From Pseudomonadota bacterium (GTDB taxonomy: Bacteria > Pseudomonadota > Gammaproteobacteria > Burkholderiales > Burkholderiaceae_C), in assembly GCA_023460715.1 (NCBI GenBank), contig JAEWPH010000086.1, forward strand, positions 1-44,413: 44,413 bases of DNA. Reading direction: 5' to 3'. The position numbers and the translations under genes are program-made. This document shows positions 19,054 to 30,656 of the stretch, piece after piece. The notes under the pieces are model-generated. The model worked only from the letters and a program-made list of their open reading frames with translations, made no database searches and had not been told where the DNA came from. Numbering within the stretch: position 1 is the first letter of the stretch; each line of letters opens with the position of its first letter.

Positions 19054-19545
19054 TCACTTTCGGGGGCGGGACGAGGACTGCGGCGGTGCGCGCCGCTGAA
19101 GGCCGCGCCACAGGAGTTGCAAGAAAGAGGAAGGCGGGGCCTCGGCACTGCGAGGGGATGCAGGGCCCGACAGCGCCGACACGGCTGCATGCACGAGCCA
19201 CAGCAAAAAGCCCAGGAAGGCCAGCCCGACCATGGAAACCGTGCCGTGCAGGAAGAACAAGGCCCCCAGGACCAGCAGGCCCGCAGCCAGCATGCGCCGG
19301 AGCGCCCGCAACAGGCGCAGCAGGATCGCCCTGGAGGCCTGCGAGACCGTCGATGGAGACGGCGCCGCCGGCCGACCGGCAGCGCCCGTCTTGCGGCGAT
19401 CGCCGCCGCGCTGGGCGCGCGCAGGCTGCTGTGCAGTGCCGGCGGCACCGACCGGCTGGCGGGGCGACTGCGTGAGACGCTCCACATAGCTGGCGAAATC
19501 GCCGTCGGGCGGCGTGTCCCATTCGGGCCGCGAAAAGGCGGACAT
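19054..19545 (-). CDS. membrane protein of unknown function between coaBC and dut
   Basis: A 163-residue protein starting behind GAGAGGA, 32 nt after coaBC and ending 7 nt before dut, so a middle gene of a three-gene operon. Residues 1-70 are hydrophilic and probably disordered (begins [23 protein letters not shown]; Gln/Arg/Pro-rich after). An amphipathic Arg-rich stretch ([12 protein letters not shown]) precedes two close hydrophobic segments ([16 protein letters not shown] and [20 protein letters not shown]), likely a membrane hairpin. The tail is Pro/Ser-rich and basic. No family recognised; gene position suggests conservation with the operon rather than a role in nucleotide metabolism. 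Confidence 0.75.
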   Translation of the reverse strand: MSAFSRPEWDTPPDGDFASYVERLTQSPRQPVGAAGTAQQPARAQRGGDRRKTGAAGRPAAPSPSTVSQASRAILLRLLRALRRMLAAGLLVLGALFFLHGTVSMVGLAFLGFLLWLVHAAVSALSGPASPRSAEAPPSSFLQLLWRGLQRRAPPQSSSRPRK

Positions 19546-19577
19546 GGCGGTCCTCTCGGAAATGGAGTGCGAACGGA

Positions 19578-20798
19578 TCAGGCAGAGGTCGGCAGCCGGC
19601 GTGCGATGTCCGCCACCAGCTGCTGGGCCAGCACGCGCTTGGAGGCCTGCGGCAGCTCGCGGTGTCCCTGCGAGTCGACCAGCAGCAGGGCGTTGTCGTC
19701 CCGGCCGAAGGTGGCGGGGCCGATGTTGCCCACCAGCAGGGGCACGCCCTTGCGCAGGCGCTTGGCGCTGGCGTGTGCCAGCAGGTCTTCGCTCTCCGCC
19801 GCAAAGCCGACGCAGAACAGCGCCCCGGAACGCGCCCGGTCAGAATGGGCCACGGTGGCCAGGATGTCGGGGTTCTCGACGAAGGCCAGAGGCGGCACCT
19901 CGCCCGAGCCGTCCTTCTTGATCTTGTGCGCCGCGGCCTGCGCCGGACGCCAGTCGGCCACGGCGGCCGTTGCTATGAAAACAGAAGCATAAGGCGCTTG
20001 GGATTCAACGGCTGCGAGCATTTCCGACGCAGACTGCACATCGATGCGCCGCACGCCGCGCGGTGTCGGCAGGTGCACGGGGCCGGCCACCAGCGTGACC
20101 TCGGCACCCGCCTCGCGGGCGGCGCGGGCGATGGCAAAGCCCATCTTGCCGCTGGAGCGGTTGGTGATGCCGCGCACCGGATCGATGGCCTCGAAGGTGG
20201 GGCCGGCCGTGATCAGCACCTGCTGCCCTGCCAGCACCTGGGGAGCGAAGAAGGCCGTCAGTTCCTGCAGGATCTCGTTGGGCTCCAGCATGCGGCCGTC
20301 GCCGGTCTCGCCGCAGGCCTGGTCGCCGTTGCCCACGCCCAGCACCCTGGCGCCGTCCTGCGCCACCTGTGCCAGATTGCGCTGCGTGGCGGGGTGGGCC
20401 CACATCTCGCGGTTCATGGCGGGTGCCAGCAGCAGCGGCACGCGGTCGATGGGGCGGGCCAGGCACAGCAGGCTCAGCAGTTCGTCGGCCCGGCCCTGCA
20501 CCAGGCGGGCGATGAAGTCGGCGCTGCAGGGCGCGATCAGAATCGCATCCGCCTCGCGGCTGAGGTTGATGTGCGGCATGTTGTTGGGCTCACGCGCATC
20601 CCACTGCGAACCGTAGACCGCGCGGCCGGTCAGCGCCTGCATGGTCACCGGCGTGATGAACTGCGCTGCGGCTTCGGTCATGACGACCTGCACGGTGGCG
20701 CCCGCCTTGATCATCAGGCGGCTGAGTTCCGCCGCCTTGTAACAGGCCACACCGCCGCTCAGGCCCAGGACGATGTGTTTGCCAGCAAGCTCGTTCAT
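19578..20798 (-). CDS. coaBC: bifunctional phosphopantothenoylcysteine decarboxylase / phosphopantothenate-cysteine ligase
   Basis: A 406-residue coenzyme A biosynthesis enzyme: CoaB joins 4'-phosphopantothenate to cysteine using CTP, and CoaC decarboxylates the product with FMN. CoaC half: [18 protein letters not shown], catalytic-type H76 in [13 protein letters not shown] motif (126-129) and C162 in [10 protein letters not shown]. CoaB half: [34 protein letters not shown]. Start chosen at 20798 (MNELAGKH); the open frame upstream overlaps the divergent pyrG gene. Residues 264-277 are encoded by a stretch that looks like the dispersed repeat (copy R8), yet the family alignment shows no insertion there. 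Confidence 0.95.
   Translation of the reverse strand: MNELAGKHIVLGLSGGVACYKAAELSRLMIKAGATVQVVMTEAAAQFITPVTMQALTGRAVYGSQWDAREPNNMPHINLSREADAILIAPCSADFIARLVQGRADELLSLLCLARPIDRVPLLLAPAMNREMWAHPATQRNLAQVAQDGARVLGVGNGDQACGETGDGRMLEPNEILQELTAFFAPQVLAGQQVLITAGPTFEAIDPVRGITNRSSGKMGFAIARAAREAGAEVTLVAGPVHLPTPRGVRRIDVQSASEMLAAVESQAPYASVFIATAAVADWRPAQAAAHKIKKDGSGEVPPLAFVENPDILATVAHSDRARSGALFCVGFAAESEDLLAHASAKRLRKGVPLLVGNIGPATFGRDDNALLLVDSQGHRELPQASKRVLAQQLVADIARRLPTSA
19970..20009 (+). repeat. repeat-like sequence inside coaBC, copy R8
   Basis: TTGCTATGAAAACAGAAGCA followed by TAAGGCGCTTGGGATTCAA: the TGCTATT-GAAAA / AGC / GCGCTTG parts of the repeat, in a local drop in GC content inside coaBC. Weaker than the intergenic copies. 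Confidence 0.45.
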
Positions 20799-20869
20799 GG
20801 GGCCGGAATTTAGCAGACGAAGCCTGTGGGCTTGGGGGCCGGGGCGGCAAAGCCCGGCGGGCCGCCCTC

Positions 20870-22593
<1,724 letters not shown>

Positions 22594-22611
22594 CACCGCA
22601 GGAGACTCGCC

Positions 22612-23469
22612 ATGCAACTGTGCGGCTTCAACGTCGGCCTCGACCAACGCTTCTTTCTGATCGCGGGCACCTGCTCCATCGAGGGCCAGCAGATGTCCCT
22701 GGATGTGGCCGGCCAGCTCAAGGAGATCTGCGCGCCCCTGGGCATTCCGCTGATCTACAAGGGCTCGTTCGACAAGGCCAACCGCTCGTCGGGCTCCAGC
22801 AAGCGCGGCGTGGGCATCGATGCGGGCCTGAAGATTCTGGACGAGGTGCGCCGCCAGCTGCAGCTGCCGATCCTGACCGACGTGCATGACACCTCCCACG
22901 TGGCCGAGGTGGCCAGCGTGGTGGACGTGCTGCAGACGCCGGCCTTCCTGTGCCGCCAGACGGATTTCATCCGCGCCGTGGCGCAGTCCGGCAAACCGGT
23001 GAACATCAAGAAGGGCCAGTTCCTCGCCCCCTGGGACATGAAGAACGTCATCGACAAGGCCCGCGCTGCCGCTAGGGAAGCGGGCCTGTCCGAAGACCGC
23101 TTCCTCGCCTGCGAGCGTGGCGTGAGCTTTGGCTACAACAACCTGGTGGCCGACATGACCAGCCTGGCGGAGATGCGCCATTCCGGCGCGCCGGTGGTGT
23201 TCGACGTGACCCACTCGGTGCAGAAGCCCGGTGGCCAGGGCACCGTCAGCGGCGGCGCACGCGACATGGTGCCGGTGCTGGCGCGTGCCGGCGTGGCCGT
23301 GGGTGTGGCCGGCCTGTTCATGGAAACGCATCCCCGTCCCGCCGAAGCCTGGTCCGACGGCCCCAACGCCGTGCCCCTGGCGCGCATGAAGGCGCTGCTG
23401 GAGACGCTGGTGGCGCTGGACGAGGTCACCAAGAAGCACGGCTTCCTCGAAAACGATTTCGAAGCCTGA
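22612..23469 (+). CDS. kdsA: 3-deoxy-8-phosphooctulonate synthase
   Basis: A 285-residue TIM-barrel aldolase that condenses phosphoenolpyruvate with arabinose 5-phosphate to give Kdo-8-phosphate for the lipopolysaccharide core. Motifs: [11 protein letters not shown] near the N-terminus, [15 protein letters not shown] (PEP and phosphate binding), [25 protein letters not shown], and [19 protein letters not shown] towards the C-terminus. A GGAGAC ribosome site lies 8 nt upstream of the ATG. It follows pyrG by 18 nt, so transcriptional coupling is very likely. Confidence 0.97.
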   Translation: MQLCGFNVGLDQRFFLIAGTCSIEGQQMSLDVAGQLKEICAPLGIPLIYKGSFDKANRSSGSSKRGVGIDAGLKILDEVRRQLQLPILTDVHDTSHVAEVASVVDVLQTPAFLCRQTDFIRAVAQSGKPVNIKKGQFLAPWDMKNVIDKARAAAREAGLSEDRFLACERGVSFGYNNLVADMTSLAEMRHSGAPVVFDVTHSVQKPGGQGTVSGGARDMVPVLARAGVAVGVAGLFMETHPRPAEAWSDGPNAVPLARMKALLETLVALDEVTKKHGFLENDFEA

Positions 23470-23519
23470 GCGCTACGAGCTTCGGCCCCTATCTTCCTAG
23501 AACGAAAGAGACAAGCACC

Positions 23520-23810
23520 ATGCCCAGCGGATACGTCATCGCCAGCGTCACCGTCACCAATCCCACGCAGTACGAGGAGTACAAGAAGTGGAGCACCCAC
23601 GCCATGCAGGTGCACGGCGCCGAGGTGTGCATCCGCGGGGGCAAGGTCGAGGTGCTGGAAGGTGACTGGAACCCGGGCCGCCTGGTGCTGCTCAAGTTCC
23701 CCACCTTCGAGGCTGCCCAGGCGTTCTATGACACCCCCGAGTACCAGAAGGCCAAGGCCGCCCGCGAAGGCGCGGCCGTGATGCGCATGGTGTGCGTCGA
23801 AGGTGTCTGA
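23520..23810 (+). CDS. DUF1330 family protein
   Basis: A 96-residue dimeric alpha/beta-barrel type protein of the DUF1330 family. The sequence reads GYVIASVTVTNPTQYEEYKK, a strand followed by a helix, then ...VEVLEGDWNPGRLVLLKFPT and the signature FEAAQAFYDTPEYQKAKAAR. The fold is ferredoxin-like as in EthD/ABM domains; no catalytic function is established. It sits 50 nt after kdsA with GAAAGAGAC upstream, and before eno; this location is typical in Comamonadaceae and related groups. Confidence 0.92.
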   Translation: MPSGYVIASVTVTNPTQYEEYKKWSTHAMQVHGAEVCIRGGKVEVLEGDWNPGRLVLLKFPTFEAAQAFYDTPEYQKAKAAREGAAVMRMVCVEGV

Positions 23811-23820
23811 ACGCGTTAAC

Positions 23821-23880
23821 TCCTGAATTGATAGCTGCTCGCGCATACATATCAAGCGCTGGAGGCCGATTTGGCTCAAA
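23821..23880 (+). repeat. dispersed repeat, copy R3
   Basis: Fills half of the DUF1330-eno gap. TGAATTGATAGCTGCTCGCG, then CATACATATCAAGCGC, then TGGAGGCCGATTTGGCTC. Its reverse complement nearly matches, base for base, the stretch inside the DUF455 gene (copy R6), differing at about 2 positions over the 28-nt core. Confidence 0.88.
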
Positions 23881-23919
23881 GGCCATGCCTCCACTCCCCG
23901 GATTTGAAACTCCCCGTAA

Positions 23920-25215
<1,296 letters not shown>

Positions 25216-25393
25216 GCGCCTGCACCGTCGCCATGGCCCCTGTTGCCGCGCCTTTCGCTGCCCCAGCGGCAGCGGCACGTGTGCGGCGCATACCTGGCCT
25301 GTGCGGCGGCTCCGTCCATCCGCAGCCAGCGCCCCACAGCGGGTGCAGGCTGCGGCGTACCATGGCGGCCCCTGCCCCTGACTTCTCCTACCC

Positions 25394-25678
25394 ATGAGCT
25401 CCCGCATCGTTCCACTGGTCTTGCTGCTGCTGCTCGTGGGCATCCACGCCCAGCTATGGACCGGGCGCGGCAGCATCGCGCATGTGCAGGAGATGCGCGA
25501 GAAGATCGAGGCACAGCACGCCGCCAATGCCCAGGCGCGCCAGGCCAACGAACGGCTGGGCTCCGAGGTCCAGGACCTGAAGGACGGCCTGGACATGGTC
25601 GAGGAAAAGGCCCGCAGCGAACTCGGCATGGTCAAGCCCAACGAGATCTACGTGCAGGTCGCCAGCCCGCGCCGCTGA
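25394..25678 (+). CDS. ftsB: cell division protein FtsB
   Basis: A 94-residue bitopic divisome protein. A short N-terminal cytoplasmic tip (MSSR) precedes a single membrane span (about 5-18, IVPLVLLLLLVGIHAQ), then a periplasmic coiled coil (IAHVQEMREKIEAQHAANAQ to AANERLG-like heptads) and the C-terminal ARSELGMVKPNEIY, the characteristic FtsB/DivIC end. FtsB forms a complex with FtsL and FtsQ at midcell. The eno-ftsB order is conserved in many beta- and gammaproteobacteria. Confidence 0.92.
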   Translation: MSSRIVPLVLLLLLVGIHAQLWTGRGSIAHVQEMREKIEAQHAANAQARQANERLGSEVQDLKDGLDMVEEKARSELGMVKPNEIYVQVASPRR

Positions 25679-25685
25679 GGCACCG

Positions 25686-25740
25686 CTCCTGAAAAGAGAG
25701 CTGCCAGCGCTCGTCTTCATTGATTTTTCGATTGATTTGA
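25686..25740 (+). repeat. dispersed repeat, copy R4 (degenerate)
   Basis: CTCCTGAAAAGAGAGCTGCC followed by AGCGCT matches the left arm of copy R3 (CTCCTGAATTGATAGCTGCT). The right arm has diverged to TTGATTTTTCGATTGATTT. It lies 8 nt after the ftsB stop. Confidence 0.5.
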
Positions 25741-25882
25741 CCGACATTTGCCCACAGGACGTGCGCTGAACGCTATTGGTTGGATAGCACGGCGGGCCTT
25801 GCATGCGCCCCAGCGACGCGCCTCCGCCCTGCCGGCCTTGGCACTGCACAAGCCGGCCACCCAATCCGACCTCTTCTACGCC

Positions 25883-26506
25883 ATGCCGCCTGACCCGAGC
25901 GTTTCCTCTGCCGCGCCCGTCCGCCACGGGCTCGCGCGCCCGGTAACGGCCGCACCCCAGGCGCTGCATGTGGCCATCGTCGGGGCCGATGAGGCGGCCT
26001 GCAGGGTGCTGGCGCAGGCGCTCGATGCCTGGGCGGCCCGCCGGGAGGGCCAGGCGTCCCTGCCGGTGACCTGGCACGCGCAGACACCGCTGCAGCGCCT
26101 GGCCCAGCAGGTGGGCGCTGCGGCCCGCTTCGGCGACGATGCCCACCAAGCAGCCCTGGCTTGCGCGGCGGACCACCGCGCCGCCTATGAATGGACCTTG
26201 CTGCTCGGCCACGAAGACGCCGCCCCGTCGCGGGCCGACGACTTCCTGCGCAAGGCATTGACGCGGGCGGCCGTGCCCTTTCAAGTGCTCTACGGTCCGC
26301 CCGCCACCCGCGTCAGCCAGGCCGCTGCGGCCATCGCCCGGCAGACCGCGCAGGGCGGAGCGGATGCAGCAGCACCGGACCTGCCCACGGAGCCGTCGCC
26401 TACTACTGCCGACGGTCCGCAGCGGCTGCGGGCCTGGGGTTGCGAGAAATGCAGCGACCCTGCCTGCGAGCACGCGCTTTTTCAGCGACTGTTGCAATCG
26501 CGCTGA
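25883..26506 (+). CDS. protein of unknown function with C-terminal CxxCx4CxH motif
   Basis: A 207-residue protein with no signal peptide or membrane span. I start at the ATG at 25883; the frame is open upstream to 25748, but that stretch is composition-poor. After a Pro/Ala-rich N-terminus comes a strand-like LHVAIVGADEAACRVLAQAL, then a helical middle, a second strand YEWTLLLGHED, and RADDFLRKALTRAAVPFQVLYG, giving an alpha/beta look. The last 25 residues carry C187-x2-C190-x4-C195-x-H197, which could bind Zn or an iron-sulphur centre. I do not recognise the family. The gene ends 24 nt before the Fur-like box of the next unit, so it is upstream of, not inside, the iron operon. Confidence 0.65.
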   Translation: MPPDPSVSSAAPVRHGLARPVTAAPQALHVAIVGADEAACRVLAQALDAWAARREGQASLPVTWHAQTPLQRLAQQVGAAARFGDDAHQAALACAADHRAAYEWTLLLGHEDAAPSRADDFLRKALTRAAVPFQVLYGPPATRVSQAAAAIARQTAQGGADAAAPDLPTEPSPTTADGPQRLRAWGCEKCSDPACEHALFQRLLQSR

Positions 26507-26530
26507 AACCTGCCACTCCAGCGCAATACC

Positions 26531-26549
26531 GATAATAATTCTCATTTAA
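26531..26549 (+). promoter_or_regulatory. Fur-box-like operator upstream of the FecI-type sigma gene
   Basis: GATAATAATTCTCATTTAA matches 13 of 19 positions of the classical Fur consensus GATAATGATAATCATTATC. It lies 27 nt before the sigma-factor start, where bound Fur would block transcription under iron sufficiency. Confidence 0.75.
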
Positions 26550-26576
26550 CATGGCGGGCTTGCTGGTCTCGTCCGT

Positions 26577-27131
26577 GTGTCTTCGCTCGTCTCCCACTCC
26601 CCTTTGCTGACCGCGCTGGTCCGCCACTACGAGGAACTCGTCGTCCACGTGCGCCGCGGCCCCGTGGCGCGCTGGGGCGACCGCAGCCTGGCACGCGAGG
26701 TCGTGCACGACGTGTGCACCGAGATTCTTGCCGCGCCACCCGCGCAGGCGCCCCGTGTGCCGCTGGCCTTTCTGCGGACCGTATGCACCCGCCGCGCCAT
26801 CGACCGGTGCCGCCATGAAGAGCGCCAGACGTTGTGGCTGGTCCCGGCGGGCGACGCGCTCCCGCACGCACCCGCTCCACCCTCGTCCGATCCTGCGCAC
26901 ATCTTCCAGGGGCGCCAGCGCCTGGCCTTGCTGGCCGATGCCATCCACGCCCTGCCGCCGCGCTGCCGCGATGTGTTCGTGATGCACCGCATCCACGGCG
27001 TGGCCCAGGCCGAGGTGGCCGTGCACCTGGGCATTTCGCTGAAGACCGTGGAAAAGCACCTGCGCATCGGCACGGCGCTGTGCCGCACGGCCTTGGGCGA
27101 GCAACTGCATGCGCTGGAGAACCTTGCATGA
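26577..27131 (+). CDS. FecI-like ECF sigma factor
   Basis: A 184-residue extracytoplasmic-function sigma factor. It starts with GTG at 26577 (the ATG at 26551 is out of frame). The sigma-2 region is recognisable as LVRHYEELVVHVRR ... AREVVHDVCTEIL ... FLRTVCTRRAIDRCRHEER. The sigma-4 region is ALPPRCRDVFVMHRIHGVAQ-AEVAVHLGISLKTVEKHL, a helix-turn-helix of the FecI type. The linker between them is Pro/Ser-rich. It overlaps the FecR gene by ATGA and follows a Fur-like box, the standard layout for iron-starvation signalling that drives the downstream TonB receptor. Confidence 0.92.
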   Translation: MSSLVSHSPLLTALVRHYEELVVHVRRGPVARWGDRSLAREVVHDVCTEILAAPPAQAPRVPLAFLRTVCTRRAIDRCRHEERQTLWLVPAGDALPHAPAPPSSDPAHIFQGRQRLALLADAIHALPPRCRDVFVMHRIHGVAQAEVAVHLGISLKTVEKHLRIGTALCRTALGEQLHALENLA

Positions 27132-28084
27132 GCGCCGCCGCCCAGGACGGGGGGGGCCAGGCTGCAGCCGCCCTGACGCCGCAACCGCCCCGCGCCCCCT
27201 CCGGACTGGCCTGCTCTGGCGACGCGTTGAACGACGCGCTGCAGGCCGAGCGCGACGAGTTGCGCGCGCTGTTCCCGCTGCCGGCACCGCGCTCGCCCGG
27301 CCGGCGCACCGTGCGCTCCCGCACGCGCAATGCCGGCTTCGCACTGGCCGTGATGGCCACGGCGGCCGCAGTCGTGGTGGGGCTCGACCCGGCCTGGCAT
27401 ACCGAACAGCATGCGACCGCGATAGGCGAGCAGCGTACCGTGGCGCTGGCCGACGGCACCCGGTTGACTCTGGACACCGCCACCGGCGTGCGCGTGCGCT
27501 GGCACCTGCGCAGCCGCCGGCTGGAACTGCTGCAGGGCCGCGCGCGTTTCGACGTCGCGCCCAGCTCGCTGCGCCCCCTGTACGTGGCAGCCGGCACCGT
27601 TCAGGTGCGTGTGGTGGGGACGGTGTTCGATGTGCGACGCGAGGGGTATGCGCCAGGGCCGGTGCAGGATTCGGCCCGCCCCCAGGTCCGAGTGACGGTG
27701 CTGGAGGGCCGCGTACAAGTGCGCGACGCCGCCCACGCCGGCGCAGCCTGGGTGCTCGGCCCTGGCCAGCGCCTCCTGGCGGGCGGCGCGCAGCCTGCGG
27801 CGCCCGAGCCGTTCGACACCTCCCCGTCCCAGGGCGACGCCGCAGGAGGATGGGCGCAGGGCCGGCTGGTGTTCGACCGCGTGCCGCTGCGCGATGCCCT
27901 GGCCGAGGTGCAGCGCTACCGCAGCGCCCCCATCCGGCTGCATGGCGACGGGCGCCTGGCGCAGCAGGCCGTCTCGGGCGTATTCGAGACCACCCGGACC
28001 GACCAACTGCTCGATCTGCTACCCCATGCGCTGGGCGCGCGCGTACAGCGCCGGGCCGATGGCAGCGTGGACGTGTCCCGCTGA
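27128..28084 (+). CDS. FecR-like transmembrane sigma regulator
   Basis: A 318-residue inner-membrane regulator coupled by ATGA overlap to the sigma gene. Residues 1-65 are cytoplasmic and Pro/Ala-rich; the usual DUF4880-type anti-sigma segment with conserved tryptophans is not recognisable, only DALNDALQAERDELRALF. One membrane span (about 67-86, AGFALAVMATAAAVVVGL) is followed by the periplasmic FecR domain: IGEQRTVALADGTRLTLDTAT, LLQGRARFDVA, VGTVFDVRREG and VLEGRVQV. The C-terminal LVFDRVPLRDALAEVQRY / GVFETTRTDQLLDLL is an STN-like module that should dock the receptor. Codons 8-10 contain a run of eight G (27149-27156), a possible slippage site near the start. Confidence 0.9.
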   Translation: MSAAAQDGGGQAAAALTPQPPRAPSGLACSGDALNDALQAERDELRALFPLPAPRSPGRRTVRSRTRNAGFALAVMATAAAVVVGLDPAWHTEQHATAIGEQRTVALADGTRLTLDTATGVRVRWHLRSRRLELLQGRARFDVAPSSLRPLYVAAGTVQVRVVGTVFDVRREGYAPGPVQDSARPQVRVTVLEGRVQVRDAAHAGAAWVLGPGQRLLAGGAQPAAPEPFDTSPSQGDAAGGWAQGRLVFDRVPLRDALAEVQRYRSAPIRLHGDGRLAQQAVSGVFETTRTDQLLDLLPHALGARVQRRADGSVDVSR

Positions 28085-28192
28085 CGCACGCCATCGGTCG
28101 TCTTTTTTTCCTCGGGCAGGTAGGGTTGCGCCGTCCGGCAAACGACATCCCTGGTGAACCCTTTCATCACCGGTCCCAAGGAGTCTTTCCGC

Positions 28193-30631
28193 ATGTCCGA
28201 TCGTTTCCGGCCCCGCCCCTGTCGGCTGGCCCGCATCACGCCCGTCGCCGCCGCCCTGCTGCTGGCCTGCGCGGCGCAAGCACAGTCCTCCCGCATCGCC
28301 ATCGACCTGCCGGCCGCCCCGCTCGACCGCTCGCTGGGCACGCTGGCCCGGCAGGCGGGCGTGCAGGTGTTCTTTTCGTCCGACCTGGCGCAGGGCCGCA
28401 CCGCGCCCGCACTGCGCGGCGAGTTCACGGCCCGCGAGGCGCTGGACCGGCTGCTGGCAGGCAGCGGCCTGGCGTTGCGCGCGCAGGACGCGACGACCTT
28501 CACTGTGGAACCCGCACCGGCGGCCGCGGCGGGCGGCGCCAGCACCACGCTGTCGGAAGTGAAGGTCGTGGCCGAGGCGGACACCAGCGGCACCACCGAG
28601 GGCACGGCCTCGTACACCACGCGGGCGACCAGCACCGCCACGCGCCTGCCCCTCACGCTGCGCGAGACGCCGCAGGCCGCCACCGTCATCACGCGCCAAC
28701 GCATGGACGATCAGGCCATGACCAGCATCGTGGATGTGGTGCAGGCCGCGCCGGGCCTGTTCCTGAGTGGGGCCGACGGCGTGGGGCGGCCCAACATCAC
28801 GGCGCGCGGCTTCAGCGCGAACGTGATGTACGAGGGCTTCACCAGCGCCTGGAGTTCGTTCCTGCCCAGCTCGCAGGCCAACATGGCGCTGTTCGACCGG
28901 GTGGAGATCGTGCGCGGGGCCACCGGTCTCGCGCAGGGCGCGGGCTCGCCGTCGGCCGCGATCAACATGGTGCACAAGCGGCCCACGCGCGACTTCCGCG
29001 GCGCGGTCAGCGCCAGCGCCGGCAGCTGGGACGACTATGGGCTGACCGCCGACGTGGGCGGCCCGCTCAACGCCGCCGGCACGCTGCGCGGGCGCCTGGT
29101 GGCCGCCGGGCAGGATGCAGGCACCTTCCGCGACGTGGAGAAGCACGACCATGGTCTGCTCTACGGCGTGCTGGAGGCGGATGTGGGCGAGCGCACGCTG
29201 CTCACCCTGGGCGCGCACCGCCAGACCGACTACTCCAACCATTTCTGGTACGACCTGCCGATGGGCGGCCGCGGCGGGCACCTGAACCTGCCGCGCTCCA
29301 CCTTCCTGGGCAACGACTGGGAATACGCCAAGAACCGCGTGACCACCGCTTTCGCCACGCTGGAGCACGAACTGGGCAACGACTGGAAGCTGCGCCTGGC
29401 CACGCTGCAGAGCTGGCGCGACCTGGACATCCTGGGCACGGCCACCTACCGTGAATCGGCCAACGCCACCAACGACGTCTTCTACCAATCGGTCTGGGGC
29501 GGCCAATACGACTACCGCAGCCAGAACTACGACGTATCCGTGTCCGGCCCGTTCGAGCTGCTGGGCCGCAGGCACCAGGTGGTGGCCGGCGCCACGCACC
29601 AGGCCCTCGACAGCACCACGCACAACCGCAGCTGGACGCCGTCGCGCATCCTGGGCGTGGACGTGTTCCGCTACGACCCCTACGGCACCCCGGAACCCGT
29701 GGGCACGCCCACCACCACGACGAGCAACGTCATCTCGCAGGACAGCGTGTACGCCACCACCCACCTGCACCTGGCGGACCGCTGGAAGCTGCTGCTGGGC
29801 GGCCGGCTGGACTGGTACGAGTACGACAACCGCAGCGGCCCCGGGAGCTACAAGGTCACCCGCAACGTGACGCGCTATGCCGGTGTCACCTACGATCTGG
29901 ACCGCCACCACACGGCCTACGCGAGCTACACGGACATCTTCAATCCGCAGACCGCCAAGGGCACCGACGGCCACATCATCAAGCCCATCGTGGGCGAGAA
30001 CTACGAGGTGGGCGTGAAGGGCGAGTACTTCGGGGGGGCGCTGAACACCACGCTGGCGTACTTCCAGGTCAACCAGACCAACCGCGCACGCACGCTGACC
30101 GACCAGAGCGGCTGCCCCACCTACCCCGAAACCGCGTGCTCTGAGGCCTCGGGCCTGGTGCGCACCAAGGGCGTGGACCTGGAGGTGCAGGGCGCCCTCA
30201 CGCCGCGCTGGCAGATCGGCGCGGGCTACACCTATGCCGACACGCGCTACGTGCGCGACGGCAACGCCGCCAACATCGGCCAGCGTTTCAGCACCGGCAC
30301 CAACCCGCAGAACATGTTCAAGCTGACCACGCTGTACCGCTTCGCTGGCGAGCTGCAGCGCTGGCGCGCGGGCGCCAGCCTGTACTGGCAGAGCCGCCTG
30401 TACAACAAGGGCACGACGGCGGGCAACGCCTGGCGCAACGAGCAAGGGGCCTACGCTGTGGCGGACGTACTGCTGGGCTACCAGCCCACGGCCCAGCTGG
30501 ATCTCCAGCTCAACGTGACGAACCTGTTCGATCGCAGGTACTACCGCGCCGTCGGCTACTCCACCCAGTGGGGAACCGACATCTACGGCGAACCGCGCAA
30601 GCTCAAGGTCACCGCCAAGTACAGTTTCTGA
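28193..30631 (+). CDS. TonB-dependent siderophore receptor with N-terminal signalling (STN) domain
   Basis: An 812-residue outer-membrane receptor. AAGGAG at 28178 and the signal peptide (ending AQA before QSSRIAID) fix the start at 28193. STN domain about residues 30-105: IDLPAAPLDRSLGTLARQAG and GEFTAREALDRLLAGSGLALRA. A TonB-box-like LSEVKVVAEA leads into the plug (RETPQAATVITRQRMDD, ITARGFSANVMYEGF, FDRVEIVRGATGLAQGAGSPSA). A beta-barrel follows, with the usual C-terminal LNVTNLFDRRYYRA and final aromatic KYSF. One surface loop has a Cys pair (GCPTYPETAC). With the FecI/FecR pair it forms a complete ligand-sensing uptake unit; the siderophore is unknown. A G7 run sits at 30032-30038. Confidence 0.94.
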   Translation: MSDRFRPRPCRLARITPVAAALLLACAAQAQSSRIAIDLPAAPLDRSLGTLARQAGVQVFFSSDLAQGRTAPALRGEFTAREALDRLLAGSGLALRAQDATTFTVEPAPAAAAGGASTTLSEVKVVAEADTSGTTEGTASYTTRATSTATRLPLTLRETPQAATVITRQRMDDQAMTSIVDVVQAAPGLFLSGADGVGRPNITARGFSANVMYEGFTSAWSSFLPSSQANMALFDRVEIVRGATGLAQGAGSPSAAINMVHKRPTRDFRGAVSASAGSWDDYGLTADVGGPLNAAGTLRGRLVAAGQDAGTFRDVEKHDHGLLYGVLEADVGERTLLTLGAHRQTDYSNHFWYDLPMGGRGGHLNLPRSTFLGNDWEYAKNRVTTAFATLEHELGNDWKLRLATLQSWRDLDILGTATYRESANATNDVFYQSVWGGQYDYRSQNYDVSVSGPFELLGRRHQVVAGATHQALDSTTHNRSWTPSRILGVDVFRYDPYGTPEPVGTPTTTTSNVISQDSVYATTHLHLADRWKLLLGGRLDWYEYDNRSGPGSYKVTRNVTRYAGVTYDLDRHHTAYASYTDIFNPQTAKGTDGHIIKPIVGENYEVGVKGEYFGGALNTTLAYFQVNQTNRARTLTDQSGCPTYPETACSEASGLVRTKGVDLEVQGALTPRWQIGAGYTYADTRYVRDGNAANIGQRFSTGTNPQNMFKLTTLYRFAGELQRWRAGASLYWQSRLYNKGTTAGNAWRNEQGAYAVADVLLGYQPTAQLDLQLNVTNLFDRRYYRAVGYSTQWGTDIYGEPRKLKVTAKYSF

Positions 30632-30656
30632 AGCGGGGAAAGCGCAATCACCGCAA

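Noticed and set aside
25233..25397. 54-codon ORF ending in an ATGA overlap with ftsB
   Set aside because: It is part of a longer open frame that starts inside eno in another phase, is Ala/Pro/Arg-rich, and has no ribosome site. The overlap may be chance.
26551..26577. ATG at 26551 as start of the sigma-factor gene
   Set aside because: It is out of frame with the sigma domains; the GTG at 26577 is the best supported start.
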